DNA of 46,153 nucleotides from CAZOVK01 sp964583165 (GTDB lineage Bacteria; Bacillota; Clostridia; Lachnospirales; WRAX01): NCBI GenBank assembly GCA_964583165.1, contig CAZOVK010000009.1, positions 1 to 46,153 of the forward strand, read 5' to 3'. The stretch's first letter is position 1. Each line of letters begins with the position of its first letter. The notes beneath the pieces are model-generated. The model made no database searches, was not told where the DNA came from, and saw nothing but the letters and a program-made list of their open reading frames with translations. Below are positions 22,658 to 29,824 of this stretch, one piece after another. The position numbers were made by a program, and so were the translations under genes.

Positions 22658-23422
22658 TTATTCCGCCGTGTAGATAGCTAGTGCGTCACGCAAAAACTCT
22701 GCGCAACCCGGTGTGATTTTGTCATAGTATGCCTTGAAACGCTCGTCATCGCAATACATTTGCCCAAGCCCCATGTGGGCTTCTTTTGTATACATACCGT
22801 CCGGCCAGTACATGCAGAGCCATTCTTTATGGAGTTCACAAGCCCGTTGAGCCAATTCACCCGCCGGATTACCCTGCTTTACAGCGGCTATAAGTGTTTC
22901 GTTAATCGCGGCTGACAATTCCTCTGCCGTATTGTATTTCTCCTGTGTCATATCCTTTAGCTTCTGATTAGAAGTATCAACGACCGTGTCGCCATACTTC
23001 GCGCGAACCTCCGCGCCGTATTGCGCCTCGTTTTCATCTATGAGGTTCTGCTTTAAACCTTCGAATTTCTCTTGGTCTGACATAGTTCTATCCCCTTTCA
23101 TTGTTTCAATTGTGTTGGTGACGTTTTTAATCAACCGCTCCAACTGCGCCTTTTTAGCTGTAAGGGCGGCCAGATGACCCCGGAGCGCTTGTTCTCTGTC
23201 AAAATCGGGCGATTCCATTATGGTCTTTATATCCTCCAACGCAAACCCCAGTTCGCGAAAGAACAGTATTTGTTGAAGGACATCAACTTCGTTCTGTTCA
23301 TATACACGATAGTTTGACAAATCTAAGCGGCGCGCCTTTAATAAACCTATTTCGTCATAATACCTCAGTGTTCGCGTACTCACGCCCGCGAGTTTTGAAA
23401 GAGCCTTAATTGAATACTCCAT
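22658..23422 (-). CDS. MerR-family regulator with TipAS antibiotic-recognition domain
   Basis: 254 residues. Residues ~3-70 are the MerR winged helix (IKALSKLAGVSTRTLRYYDEIGLL, then NYRVYEQNEVDVLQQILFFRELGF). A coiled-coil dimerisation helix follows (~75-108), and residues ~112-250 are the all-helical TipAS domain with its hallmark late segment HMGLGQMYCDDERF.AYYDKI..G.AEFLRDAI-type. Relatives of TipAL and Mta activate their own promoter on binding thiopeptides or other hydrophobic drugs. ATG 23422 is preceded by GGTGATG; the open frame to 23521 crosses the promoter. The promoter has the MerR-type 19-base spacer with a perfect 13-base palindrome inside. Target genes other than itself are not evident; a divergent MerR gene lies next door. 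Confidence 0.92.
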   Translation of the reverse strand: MEYSIKALSKLAGVSTRTLRYYDEIGLLKARRLDLSNYRVYEQNEVDVLQQILFFRELGFALEDIKTIMESPDFDREQALRGHLAALTAKKAQLERLIKNVTNTIETMKGDRTMSDQEKFEGLKQNLIDENEAQYGAEVRAKYGDTVVDTSNQKLKDMTQEKYNTAEELSAAINETLIAAVKQGNPAGELAQRACELHKEWLCMYWPDGMYTKEAHMGLGQMYCDDERFKAYYDKITPGCAEFLRDALAIYTAE

Positions 23423-23438
23423 TGTCATCACCAAATTC

Positions 23439-23469
23439 ATAATAAACCATGACGTAACGTCAATGTCAA
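23439..23469 (-). promoter_or_regulatory. MerR-type promoter/operator of the TipAS regulator
   Basis: Minus strand -35 TTGACA (23469-23464), 19-base spacer, -10 TATTAT (23444-23439). The overlong spacer contains the palindrome TGACGTTACGTCA (23450-23462), the arrangement MerR-family activators need to twist the promoter into an active form. Confidence 0.8.
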
Positions 23470-23510
23470 GCACATTCTCAAAAAAATTTAAGATTTTTAA
23501 AAACTGGCTA

Positions 23511-23541
23511 TTGACTCTCACACTTTGTTATACTCTATAAT
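23511..23541 (+). promoter_or_regulatory. MerR-type promoter of the GyrI-domain regulator
   Basis: -35 TTGACT (23511-23516), 19-base spacer, -10 TATAAT (23536-23541). The TTGACTCTC start and long spacer are typical of promoters controlled by drug-sensing MerR proteins, although the dyad in the spacer is weak. A 10-base palindrome TTGAGCTCAA (23547-23556) lies at the predicted transcript start. Confidence 0.7.
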
Positions 23542-23579
23542 CTGAATTGAGCTCAAATAAAGCATATATGCGAGGTAGT

Positions 23580-24398
23580 ATGTTAAAGATTGGAGATTTT
23601 TCAAAGCTTGCGCGAGTGAGCATACGGATGCTTAGGCATTACGATGACATTGGGTTGTTAAAGCCCGCCAATATCGACAAGTTCACCGGCTACCGCTATT
23701 ACAACGAAAGCCAGTTGCCGCTTATTAACCGTATAACGGCGTTAAAAGACATGGGCTTCGGGCTTGCGGCAATCGGTGAGATTCTGAAGGTTTATACAGA
23801 TGCGGATGCACTTAGGACATTCCTGCTTACAAAACAGGCAGAAGTGCGCGAACATGCCGAAACAGTGAACCGCCAGCTCCTAATGTTGGAAAGCACTATC
23901 AACCGATTAAGAGAGGATGAGAATTTGATGAATTACAGCGTAGTAGTAAAGACAATGCCCGAAAGATATGTGGCAAGCGTAAGAAGAATAATACCCGCCT
24001 ATGACCAAGAAGCGTCACTTTGGCAACTGATGGGCGAAGAAACGGCAGGCTACAACCTACAACCCGCCGAACCTTGCTACAGTTTAGCTCTCTTCCATGA
24101 TGAGGGGTATAAGGAGAGCGATGTTGACATTGAGATTCAGTTTGCCGTCAAGGGGCAATATAAGGATACAGAAAATGTCAAGTTCAAGACCGTGCCGCCC
24201 ATTCAGATAGCCTCCGCTACATATAAGGGTAGCTACGACCAAATCACGGCTGTCAGCGAAGCCGTCGCGCATTGGCTCACGGACAACGGTTATGAGTTTG
24301 ACGGCACCATGTTTTGTGTCTACCACGTAAGCCCCGCGCAATCACAAAATCCTGATGACTGGGTGACGGAAGTGTGTTATTCTGTAAAGAAAAAATAA
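23580..24398 (+). CDS. MerR-family regulator with GyrI-like effector-binding domain
   Basis: 272 residues. Residues 1-70 are the MerR DNA-binding domain (KIGDFSKLARVSIRMLRHYDDIGLLKP, with FTGYRYYNESQL). A helix of ~75-115 joins it to a GyrI-like/AraC effector-binding domain (~120-270), which in BmrR- and BltR-type proteins binds amphipathic cations. ATG 23580 follows GAGGT; an in-frame TTG at 23547 lies within the promoter palindrome and is rejected. It is divergent from the TipAS regulator and 12 bases ahead of a free-standing GyrI-like protein, so sensing of toxic small molecules is the likely theme. No efflux pump is adjacent. Confidence 0.92.
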   Translation: MLKIGDFSKLARVSIRMLRHYDDIGLLKPANIDKFTGYRYYNESQLPLINRITALKDMGFGLAAIGEILKVYTDADALRTFLLTKQAEVREHAETVNRQLLMLESTINRLREDENLMNYSVVVKTMPERYVASVRRIIPAYDQEASLWQLMGEETAGYNLQPAEPCYSLALFHDEGYKESDVDIEIQFAVKGQYKDTENVKFKTVPPIQIASATYKGSYDQITAVSEAVAHWLTDNGYEFDGTMFCVYHVSPAQSQNPDDWVTEVCYSVKKK

Positions 24399-24410
24399 GG
24401 GAGTAGACCA

Positions 24411-25025
24411 ATGAAACACGAGTGGAAAAAGAGCGAAAAGGCGATTTACCTACCAAAAACAGAACCTACGGTGATTGAGATTCCTTCGTATAAATACTTC
24501 ACACTGTCGGGGCATGGCGACCCCAATGAGCAGGCGTTTGCTGACGCTGTGAGCGTTCTCTACGCGCTCTCGTATGCGGTTAAGATGATGCCAAAGAAGG
24601 AGGGCGCGCCTTTGGGGTATTTCGATTATTCAATCTATCCGCTCGAGGGGATTTGGGAGGCTTCGGAAGAAATCAAGGCGGGAACACGCCTTGACAAGAG
24701 CAAGTTAAGCTATAAAATTATGATGCGCCAGCCCGATTTTGTGACAGATGAGGTGTGGCTACGCGCGTTAGAGAAGGTTAAGCGGAGTAAGCCCCATCCA
24801 TTACTTGACGGTGTTCGCTTTGAAAGTATAAAGGACGGCTCGTGCGTACAAATGCTTCACGTTGGCTCATATGATGACGAGCCGCGAAGCTTTGAGATGA
24901 TGAATGCGTTTTGCGCGAAGCATGGTTTGGTCAGAAAGAGCCTGAACCATAGAGAAATCTACCTAACAGACGCGCGAAAAACTGCGCCCGAGCGGTTGAA
25001 AACGGTTCTGCGTTATTTCTTATAA
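24411..25025 (+). CDS. GyrI-like small-molecule-binding domain protein
   Basis: 204 residues, a stand-alone GyrI-like/SOUL-BmrR-type domain. Recognisable segments are SYKYFTLSGHGDPNEQAF, LYALSYAVKMMPK, YFDYSIYPLEGIWE and, near the C-terminus, GSCVQMLHVGSYDDEPRSF and REIYLTDARKT. Members of this group have been reported to bind or hydrolyse hydrophobic small molecules, but the natural role is uncertain. It is co-transcribed with the preceding MerR/GyrI regulator (12-base gap) and ends at a strong bidirectional terminator. Confidence 0.88.
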   Translation: MKHEWKKSEKAIYLPKTEPTVIEIPSYKYFTLSGHGDPNEQAFADAVSVLYALSYAVKMMPKKEGAPLGYFDYSIYPLEGIWEASEEIKAGTRLDKSKLSYKIMMRQPDFVTDEVWLRALEKVKRSKPHPLLDGVRFESIKDGSCVQMLHVGSYDDEPRSFEMMNAFCAKHGLVRKSLNHREIYLTDARKTAPERLKTVLRYFL

Positions 25026-25029
25026 CAAA

Positions 25030-25066
25030 CAAGCCCGAAACGGTCAATGTTTCGGGCTTGTTTCTT
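25030..25066. terminator. Bidirectional terminator
   Basis: 12-bp perfect stem CAAGCCCGAAAC/GTTTCGGGCTTG with a 7-base loop, followed on the plus strand by TTTCTTC. It lies between the convergent GyrI-like and KDG-kinase genes. Confidence 0.88.
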
Positions 25067-25078
25067 CATCATATACGA

Positions 25079-26098
25079 TTATCTCTGAACGCGCCCGCTA
25101 CCGTCGCCGCCGGCAAGAGCCGTCACTTCCGCTACAGACACAAGGTTGAAGTCGCCTTCGATACTGTGCTTCAAACAACTCGCGGCCGTCGCAAACTCGA
25201 TTGTGCTTTGCGGCTCATAGTTGTTCAGACGCGCATAAACCAAGCCCGCGCCGAAGCTGTCACCGCCGCCCACGCGGTCAACAATATGAACGGCGTATGA
25301 ACGGCTGAAATATGCCTTGCCACCAGTATAGAGCATAGCCGCCCAGTTGTTGTCATTCGCCGAGATTGACGAACGCAGTGTAATGGCAACATCCGTGAAG
25401 CCGAAGCGTTCAACAAGCTGTTGCGCTACCGATACATAAGAATCATGATTCACAACACCCGCCGTAACGTCTGTTTTATCGGCCTTGATGCCAAAAACGT
25501 CTGACGCGTCCTCTTCATTGGCTATGCAGACATTCACGTAAGGCATGAGCTTTGCCATAACCTCGCCCGCCTTCTGCTTAGACCACAGGTTCTTGCGATA
25601 GTTCAGGTCACAGCTTACAGTAATTCCCAGTTTCTTGCAGGTTTGCAAGGCTTCAAGGCAGATGTCAGCCACATTGTCGCCCAGCGCCGGGGTTATGCCC
25701 GTGAAATGGAACCAGTCGGCGCCCGAAAGGATAACTTCCCAGTCAAAATCTGATGCGGAAGCCGTAGCAATGGACGAACCCGCGCGGTCATATATGACCT
25801 TGCTTGCTCGTTGGCTTGCGCCCTTTTCAAGGTAGTAAATACCTACTCTATCACCGCCGCGGATGATTGCCGTTGTGTCTACGCCGAATTTACGCAATGA
25901 GTTCACAGCGGCATTCCCGATTTCATGCTTAGGTAGTTTCGTCACGAAACGTGCGTCAATGCCGAAGTTCGCGAGCGACACCGCCACATTCGCTTCTCCG
26001 CCGCCAAAAGTCGCGCCGAATGTGCTTGTCTGTACAAAGCGCTCATACCCCGGAGGTGCCAAGCGCAACATGATTTCACCGAATGTTACAACCTTCAT
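25079..26098 (-). CDS. kdgK: PfkB-family sugar kinase, probable 2-keto-3-deoxygluconate kinase
   Basis: 339 residues of the ribokinase fold. N-terminal substrate motif GGGEANVAVSLANFG (about 33-47) and the ATP/anion-hole motif VGGGDSFGAG with catalytic Asp near 273. Phosphorylates 2-keto-3-deoxygluconate (KDG) to KDPG, the substrate of the aldolase encoded immediately upstream. Last gene of the leftward uxuA operon; its ATG overlaps the aldolase stop by one base (TAATG). Family is certain; the KDG substrate is assigned from context and from the resemblance of its N-terminus (FGEIMLRLAPPG) to KdgK proteins. Confidence 0.9.
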   Translation of the reverse strand: MKVVTFGEIMLRLAPPGYERFVQTSTFGATFGGGEANVAVSLANFGIDARFVTKLPKHEIGNAAVNSLRKFGVDTTAIIRGGDRVGIYYLEKGASQRASKVIYDRAGSSIATASASDFDWEVILSGADWFHFTGITPALGDNVADICLEALQTCKKLGITVSCDLNYRKNLWSKQKAGEVMAKLMPYVNVCIANEEDASDVFGIKADKTDVTAGVVNHDSYVSVAQQLVERFGFTDVAITLRSSISANDNNWAAMLYTGGKAYFSRSYAVHIVDRVGGGDSFGAGLVYARLNNYEPQSTIEFATAASCLKHSIEGDFNLVSVAEVTALAGGDGSGRVQR

Positions 26099-26718
26099 TA
26101 TCCGCGCACACTCCTTACCAGCTCGATAGCCTGTTTTGATAGCTCCGTCACTTGCTCTAAATCGTCAACGACCATGAAACTGCCGCCGCAAGCCACGATT
26201 TTGTTGAAAGCGAGGTAAGTAGTAAGGTTCTTCGTGCTGATACCGCCCGTGGGCATAAACTTCATTTGCGGATATGGCGCGGAGATGGCCTTAATCATAG
26301 CGAGCCCGCCCGCCGGTTCGGCAGGGAAGAATTTCACAACATCAAGCCCACATTCAATCGCGATTTCGACCTCTGTTGGCGTGACACAACCCGGAATGAT
26401 GGGCACGTTCTTCTTTTGGCAATGTTCAACGAGCGAAGCCTTGATGCCGGGCGAAACAATGAATTTCGCGCCCGCCGCAATTGCGCGGTCAGCCGTTTCT
26501 GTATTTAACACCGTGCCCGCGCCAACAAGCATGTCGGGGCAATTCTCGGCAATAAGTCTTATGGCCTCTTCGGCCGCGTCTGTTCGGAAAGTGATTTCGG
26601 CGCAGTTAATCCCACCTGCCGCAAGTGCTTTCGCGAGTGGCACGGCTTGTTGTGCGTCGTCAATCTTTATAACGGGTACAATACCGATTTCACCCAGTTG
26701 TTTTATAATCTCATTCAT
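26098..26718 (-). CDS. eda: KDPG / 4-hydroxy-2-oxoglutarate aldolase
   Basis: 206 residues, full length. Cleaves 2-keto-3-deoxy-6-phosphogluconate to pyruvate and glyceraldehyde-3-phosphate. Class I aldolase: Schiff-base Lys in VVKFFPAE and catalytic Glu in CAEITFRT; phosphate-binding PTGGIS late in the sequence. Positioned third in the uxuA-SDR-eda-kdgK order, with a 15-base gap from the reductase gene and GGAGGT before its ATG. Many Eda proteins also cleave 4-hydroxy-2-oxoglutarate, so a minor role in hydroxyproline metabolism elsewhere in this window cannot be excluded. Confidence 0.95.
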   Translation of the reverse strand: MNEIIKQLGEIGIVPVIKIDDAQQAVPLAKALAAGGINCAEITFRTDAAEEAIRLIAENCPDMLVGAGTVLNTETADRAIAAGAKFIVSPGIKASLVEHCQKKNVPIIPGCVTPTEVEIAIECGLDVVKFFPAEPAGGLAMIKAISAPYPQMKFMPTGGISTKNLTTYLAFNKIVACGGSFMVVDDLEQVTELSKQAIELVRSVRG

Positions 26719-26733
26719 GATGTACCTCCGAGT

Positions 26734-27582
26734 CTATACGCCGCTATAAGCCGAGAAACCGCCGTCAACGGGTATGACAACACCTGTCACAAAGCCCGCC
26801 GCATCGCTGGATAGTAGATAAAGCAGTGTTCCCACGAGTTCATCGGCTTCGCCAAAGCGCCCCATAGGTGTTGCCGCAAGGATTTTTTGGGTTCTGGCTG
26901 TCGGTGTCTTATCGTCATTAAACAGTAGTTTTTCATTCTGCTTCGTGACAAAGAAACCCGGCGCCATTGCGTTTACGCGGATGCCTTCTTTCGAGAAGTG
27001 AACGGCAAGCCATTGTGTAAAGTTTGAAACGGCGGCTTTCGCGCCGCTGTATGCGGGGATTTTCGTCAACGGTGTGAACGCGTTCATTGAGCTGACGTTA
27101 ACAATAGTGCAGTCCTTGCGCCCGAGCATGTCGCGCGAAAAGACTTGCGTAGGAAGCAATGTGCCAATAAAGTTTAGGTTAAACACAAACTCAACGCCCG
27201 CTTTGTCGAGGTCAAAGAAGCTGATAACATCTTTATCAATGTCGCCCTCGAAATAGTATTCGTTCGTTGTCGTTGCTTTGGGTGAGTTCCCACCTGCGCC
27301 GTTGATAAGAATGTCACACGCGCCCAAATCTTTAATGACTTGGCTGTGAACGGCTTCAAGGTTTTCTTTGTCTAGAACATTGGCTTTATAACCTTTCGCC
27401 GTATAACCCTGTTCATTAAGCCCCGCCGCGACTGCTTCGGCCGCTTCAAGATTCAAGTCTAAAAGCGCAACCTTCGCGCCCGAAGCCGCAATAGCTTCAG
27501 CGAAAACGGAACACAAAACGCCACCCGCGCCTGTAACGACAGCCACTTTGCCTGTCAAATCTATATTAAACGGTAATTTCAT
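26734..27582 (-). CDS. SDR-family oxidoreductase, probable D-mannonate oxidoreductase (fructuronate reductase)
   Basis: 282 residues of the classical short-chain dehydrogenase fold. The nucleotide-binding motif is VTGAGGVLCS (16-25), which departs from TGxxxGxG in the way seen in the SDR-type UxuB group, and the catalytic NVSSMNAF Ser and AYSGAKAA Tyr-Lys are present. Expected reaction is NAD(P)H-dependent interconversion of fructuronate and mannonate, the step before UxuA. ATG 27582 overlaps the uxuA stop by 4 bases (ATGA) and has GGGAGG upstream; a GTG-type start at 27600 would lie deeper in uxuA without a signal. Assignment rests on family resemblance plus operon position. Confidence 0.88.
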   Translation of the reverse strand: MKLPFNIDLTGKVAVVTGAGGVLCSVFAEAIAASGAKVALLDLNLEAAEAVAAGLNEQGYTAKGYKANVLDKENLEAVHSQVIKDLGACDILINGAGGNSPKATTTNEYYFEGDIDKDVISFFDLDKAGVEFVFNLNFIGTLLPTQVFSRDMLGRKDCTIVNVSSMNAFTPLTKIPAYSGAKAAVSNFTQWLAVHFSKEGIRVNAMAPGFFVTKQNEKLLFNDDKTPTARTQKILAATPMGRFGEADELVGTLLYLLSSDAAGFVTGVVIPVDGGFSAYSGV

Positions 27583-28616
27583 TTCGATAACGCCTCCCAT
27601 ATGCCTGTCAGATAGCTTGCGCCCAACGCGCGGTCATACAGCCCATAACCGGGTTTGCCTGTTTCGCCCCAAATCATACGCCCATGGTCAGGGCGTAGGT
27701 AGCCGTCATAACCATGCTTATACAATGTCCGCATGACCTCAACCATGTCGAGCGAACCGCATGGCGAATAGTGTGCGCTTTCTTCAAAGCTGTTGTCTTC
27801 CATGAGTTTGACATTACGAACGTGCATGAAGTGAATTCGCCCCATAGCGGCGTATTTGTCTATCATCTTAACAACATCATTCGTGTTCACACAACCAAGC
27901 GAGCCTGTGCAGAACGTAAGCCCGTTGTAGGTGCTGTCTACGAGTTTCAAGAATCTGTCAAGATTCTCTTCACATGTGATGATTCGTGGCAGATCGAAAA
28001 TCGGGTACGGCGGGTCGTCCGGGTGAATGGCCATTTTTACGTCACATTCTTCGGCAACAGGGATAATCGCTTTAAGGAAGTATTCAAGATTCGACCAGAG
28101 TTTTTCAGAATCCACTTTCGAGTAGTCGTCAAAGAGAATCTCCAAATCCTCTTTTTTATACGAGCTGTCCCAACCCGGAAGCGCAAGCTCGCCGCTCAGT
28201 GGGTTCATCTTCTTGACCTGCTCAACATAATAAACCAGCGCGTAAGAACCGTCAGCCAGTTGTTTGTCAAGTTGTGTGCGCGTCCAATCGAAAACGGGCA
28301 TGAAGTTGTAGCAGATACACTTAATACCGAACTTGGCAAGGCGGCGGATGTTCTCTTTATAGTTTTCGATATACCCATCACGCGTGGGCTTGCCGATTTT
28401 GATGTCCTCATGTACGGGTACGCTCTCGACAATGTCAAAAATCAACCCTGCCGCCTCAATGTCAGCCTTGACTTTAGCGATACTCTCCTCACTCCAAACA
28501 GTGCCTACAGGCGTGTCATAGACAGCCGACACAATCGAACGCATGTTCGGAATCTGACGTATGTAAGCCAACGGAATCGGGTCAGCCGCGCCATAATGCC
28601 TAAACGACAGTTTCAT
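27579..28616 (-). CDS. uxuA: Mannonate dehydratase
   Basis: 345 residues; dehydrates D-mannonate to 2-keto-3-deoxygluconate in the hexuronate branch of the Entner-Doudoroff route. Recognisable UxuA segments include the N-terminal MRSIVSAVYDTPVG.W, a central MAIHPDDPPYPIFDLPRI, CTGSLG and the late RPDHGRMIWGE, which bring the Mn/Fe ligands (His, Cys, Asp, His) together on a TIM barrel. First gene of the leftward four-gene operon, with GAGGGGGAG before the ATG and a ~310-base divergent regulatory region before the AraC gene. Confidence 0.96.
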   Translation of the reverse strand: MKLSFRHYGAADPIPLAYIRQIPNMRSIVSAVYDTPVGTVWSEESIAKVKADIEAAGLIFDIVESVPVHEDIKIGKPTRDGYIENYKENIRRLAKFGIKCICYNFMPVFDWTRTQLDKQLADGSYALVYYVEQVKKMNPLSGELALPGWDSSYKKEDLEILFDDYSKVDSEKLWSNLEYFLKAIIPVAEECDVKMAIHPDDPPYPIFDLPRIITCEENLDRFLKLVDSTYNGLTFCTGSLGCVNTNDVVKMIDKYAAMGRIHFMHVRNVKLMEDNSFEESAHYSPCGSLDMVEVMRTLYKHGYDGYLRPDHGRMIWGETGKPGYGLYDRALGASYLTGIWEALSK

Positions 28617-28868
28617 AAAATCTCCCCCTCTTTTATTTTCTTATAGTTAAACTGACGGAAATAGTTATTCTCATACGACTAAATCATACAACGTATACGC
28701 ATAGTAATTCGATTGCGTATGTTGTTTTTTACATTGTGATAATTGGCGTATTGCACTCACAAAACCTTGTGAATTTTGTTGATACTGTTGGCGCAAGCCC
28801 TTGACTCAGTCGTCAATTTGTAAATATTGCTGTCTTAATTGTGAAAATTGTGAATGCCATAAAGGAAA
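28617..28868. promoter_or_regulatory. Divergent regulatory region between uxuA and the AraC gene
   Basis: About 250 bases without a gene, with several candidate sites. TTGTGA occurs at 28734-28739, 28767-28772, 28839-28844 and 28848-28853; the second pairs with TCACAA (28757-28762) to form TCACAA-N4-TTGTGA, and the last two form a direct repeat 9 bases apart, as AraC-type sites often do. A second element is an imperfect inverted repeat, ACAAC-gt-ATACGCA with TGCGTATGTTGT (about 28689-28725), followed by six Ts. A third is TTGAC-N6-GTCAA at 28801-28816. I could not fix the uxuA promoter. Confidence 0.5.
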
Positions 28869-28897
28869 TTGACACATTGCTAATATTGTGCTAGTCT
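28869..28897 (+). promoter_or_regulatory. Promoter of the AraC/GH2/HAD/GH3 unit
   Basis: -35 TTGACA (28869-28874), 17-base spacer, -10 TAGTCT (28892-28897). The direct TTGTGA repeat ends 15 bases upstream of the -35, a suitable place for an activator. Confidence 0.6.
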
Positions 28898-28927
28898 TGC
28901 CATAGGCAACAATCGGAGTTGATTAAG

Positions 28928-29797
28928 ATGAAGCAACGATACAAGAATATTGAGCCGTTTAACCCACGCCAACATATGGTTTTGAAGGATTTGGAGATTC
29001 ACCACTACAAAGACAGCGAGGAGCTTACTGTCGATATTCATAACCATGATTTCTATGAAATTTTGTTTTTTATATCGGGCAGTGTGAGTTACAAGATTGA
29101 AAGCCGCGTGTATTTACCACAGGCGGGCGACATTCTGCTTGTCAGCCCGTTTGAGTTACACAACCCGACGGTTGACCCGTCACAGACATACGAGCGCATA
29201 GTGTTATGGATAGCCAAGAGTTATCTTGACCAATTCATTGGTGACTATGCGGATTTGACAGTCAGTTTTGATACGCATCAGCCCAACCACACAAACCTTG
29301 TGCGCCTATCAGCGCCAAAACAGGCGATTTTGCGTGAACTGCTCGAGGGCATTCTAATAGAATGGCAGGGCACGCGCTTCGGTAATCGCGCTATGGCGGG
29401 GGCTTATCTGTGCCAGATTCTTGTTGAAATCAACCGCTCTCTGCTTGAATCTAACGAACGCTACGAACAAAAGGACAAGACGAACCCACTTATCGACAGC
29501 GTACTCGCCTACATCAACACACACTACAGCGAGGATTTGTCACTCGACACACTCTCGTCACTCTTCTACATCAACAAATATCACCTAAGCCACGAGTTCA
29601 ACCGCGTTGTCGGCATCAGTGCGTATCGCTATATCATCCAAAAACGACTGATTATGGCGCGTCAGATGTTGTTGGCGGGTACGCCGCCCACCAGCGTATA
29701 CCAAAATTGCGGGTTCTCTGATTATGCCAACTTTTATCGGGCGTTTAAGTCTAAGTATGGGTTAAGCCCCAAGGAGTTTTTGTTGTCAACACAATGA
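28928..29797 (+). CDS. AraC-family transcriptional regulator
   Basis: 289 residues. N-terminal cupin sugar-sensing domain (about 25-150; HNHDFYEILFF, then GDILLVSPFELHNP, the usual metal-free cupin His/Glu pattern) and C-terminal double helix-turn-helix (about 190-289; LSLDTLSSLFYINKYHLSHEFNR and PTSVYQNCGFSDYANFYRAFK). Start ATG 28928 is 9 bases after GGAG; an in-frame TTG at 28919 touches the GGAG. It heads a rightward unit with GH2, HAD and GH3 genes and is divergent from uxuA, so it probably activates both sides in response to a sugar or uronate. Confidence 0.92.
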   Translation: MKQRYKNIEPFNPRQHMVLKDLEIHHYKDSEELTVDIHNHDFYEILFFISGSVSYKIESRVYLPQAGDILLVSPFELHNPTVDPSQTYERIVLWIAKSYLDQFIGDYADLTVSFDTHQPNHTNLVRLSAPKQAILRELLEGILIEWQGTRFGNRAMAGAYLCQILVEINRSLLESNERYEQKDKTNPLIDSVLAYINTHYSEDLSLDTLSSLFYINKYHLSHEFNRVVGISAYRYIIQKRLIMARQMLLAGTPPTSVYQNCGFSDYANFYRAFKSKYGLSPKEFLLSTQ

Positions 29798-29824
29798 TTT
29801 CAAACATAATAAAGGAGGGATTCT

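Noticed and set aside
27714..28646. 310-codon open frame on the plus strand
   Set aside because: It is the antisense of uxuA, has no ribosome binding site and its translation looks like reverse-complement composition.
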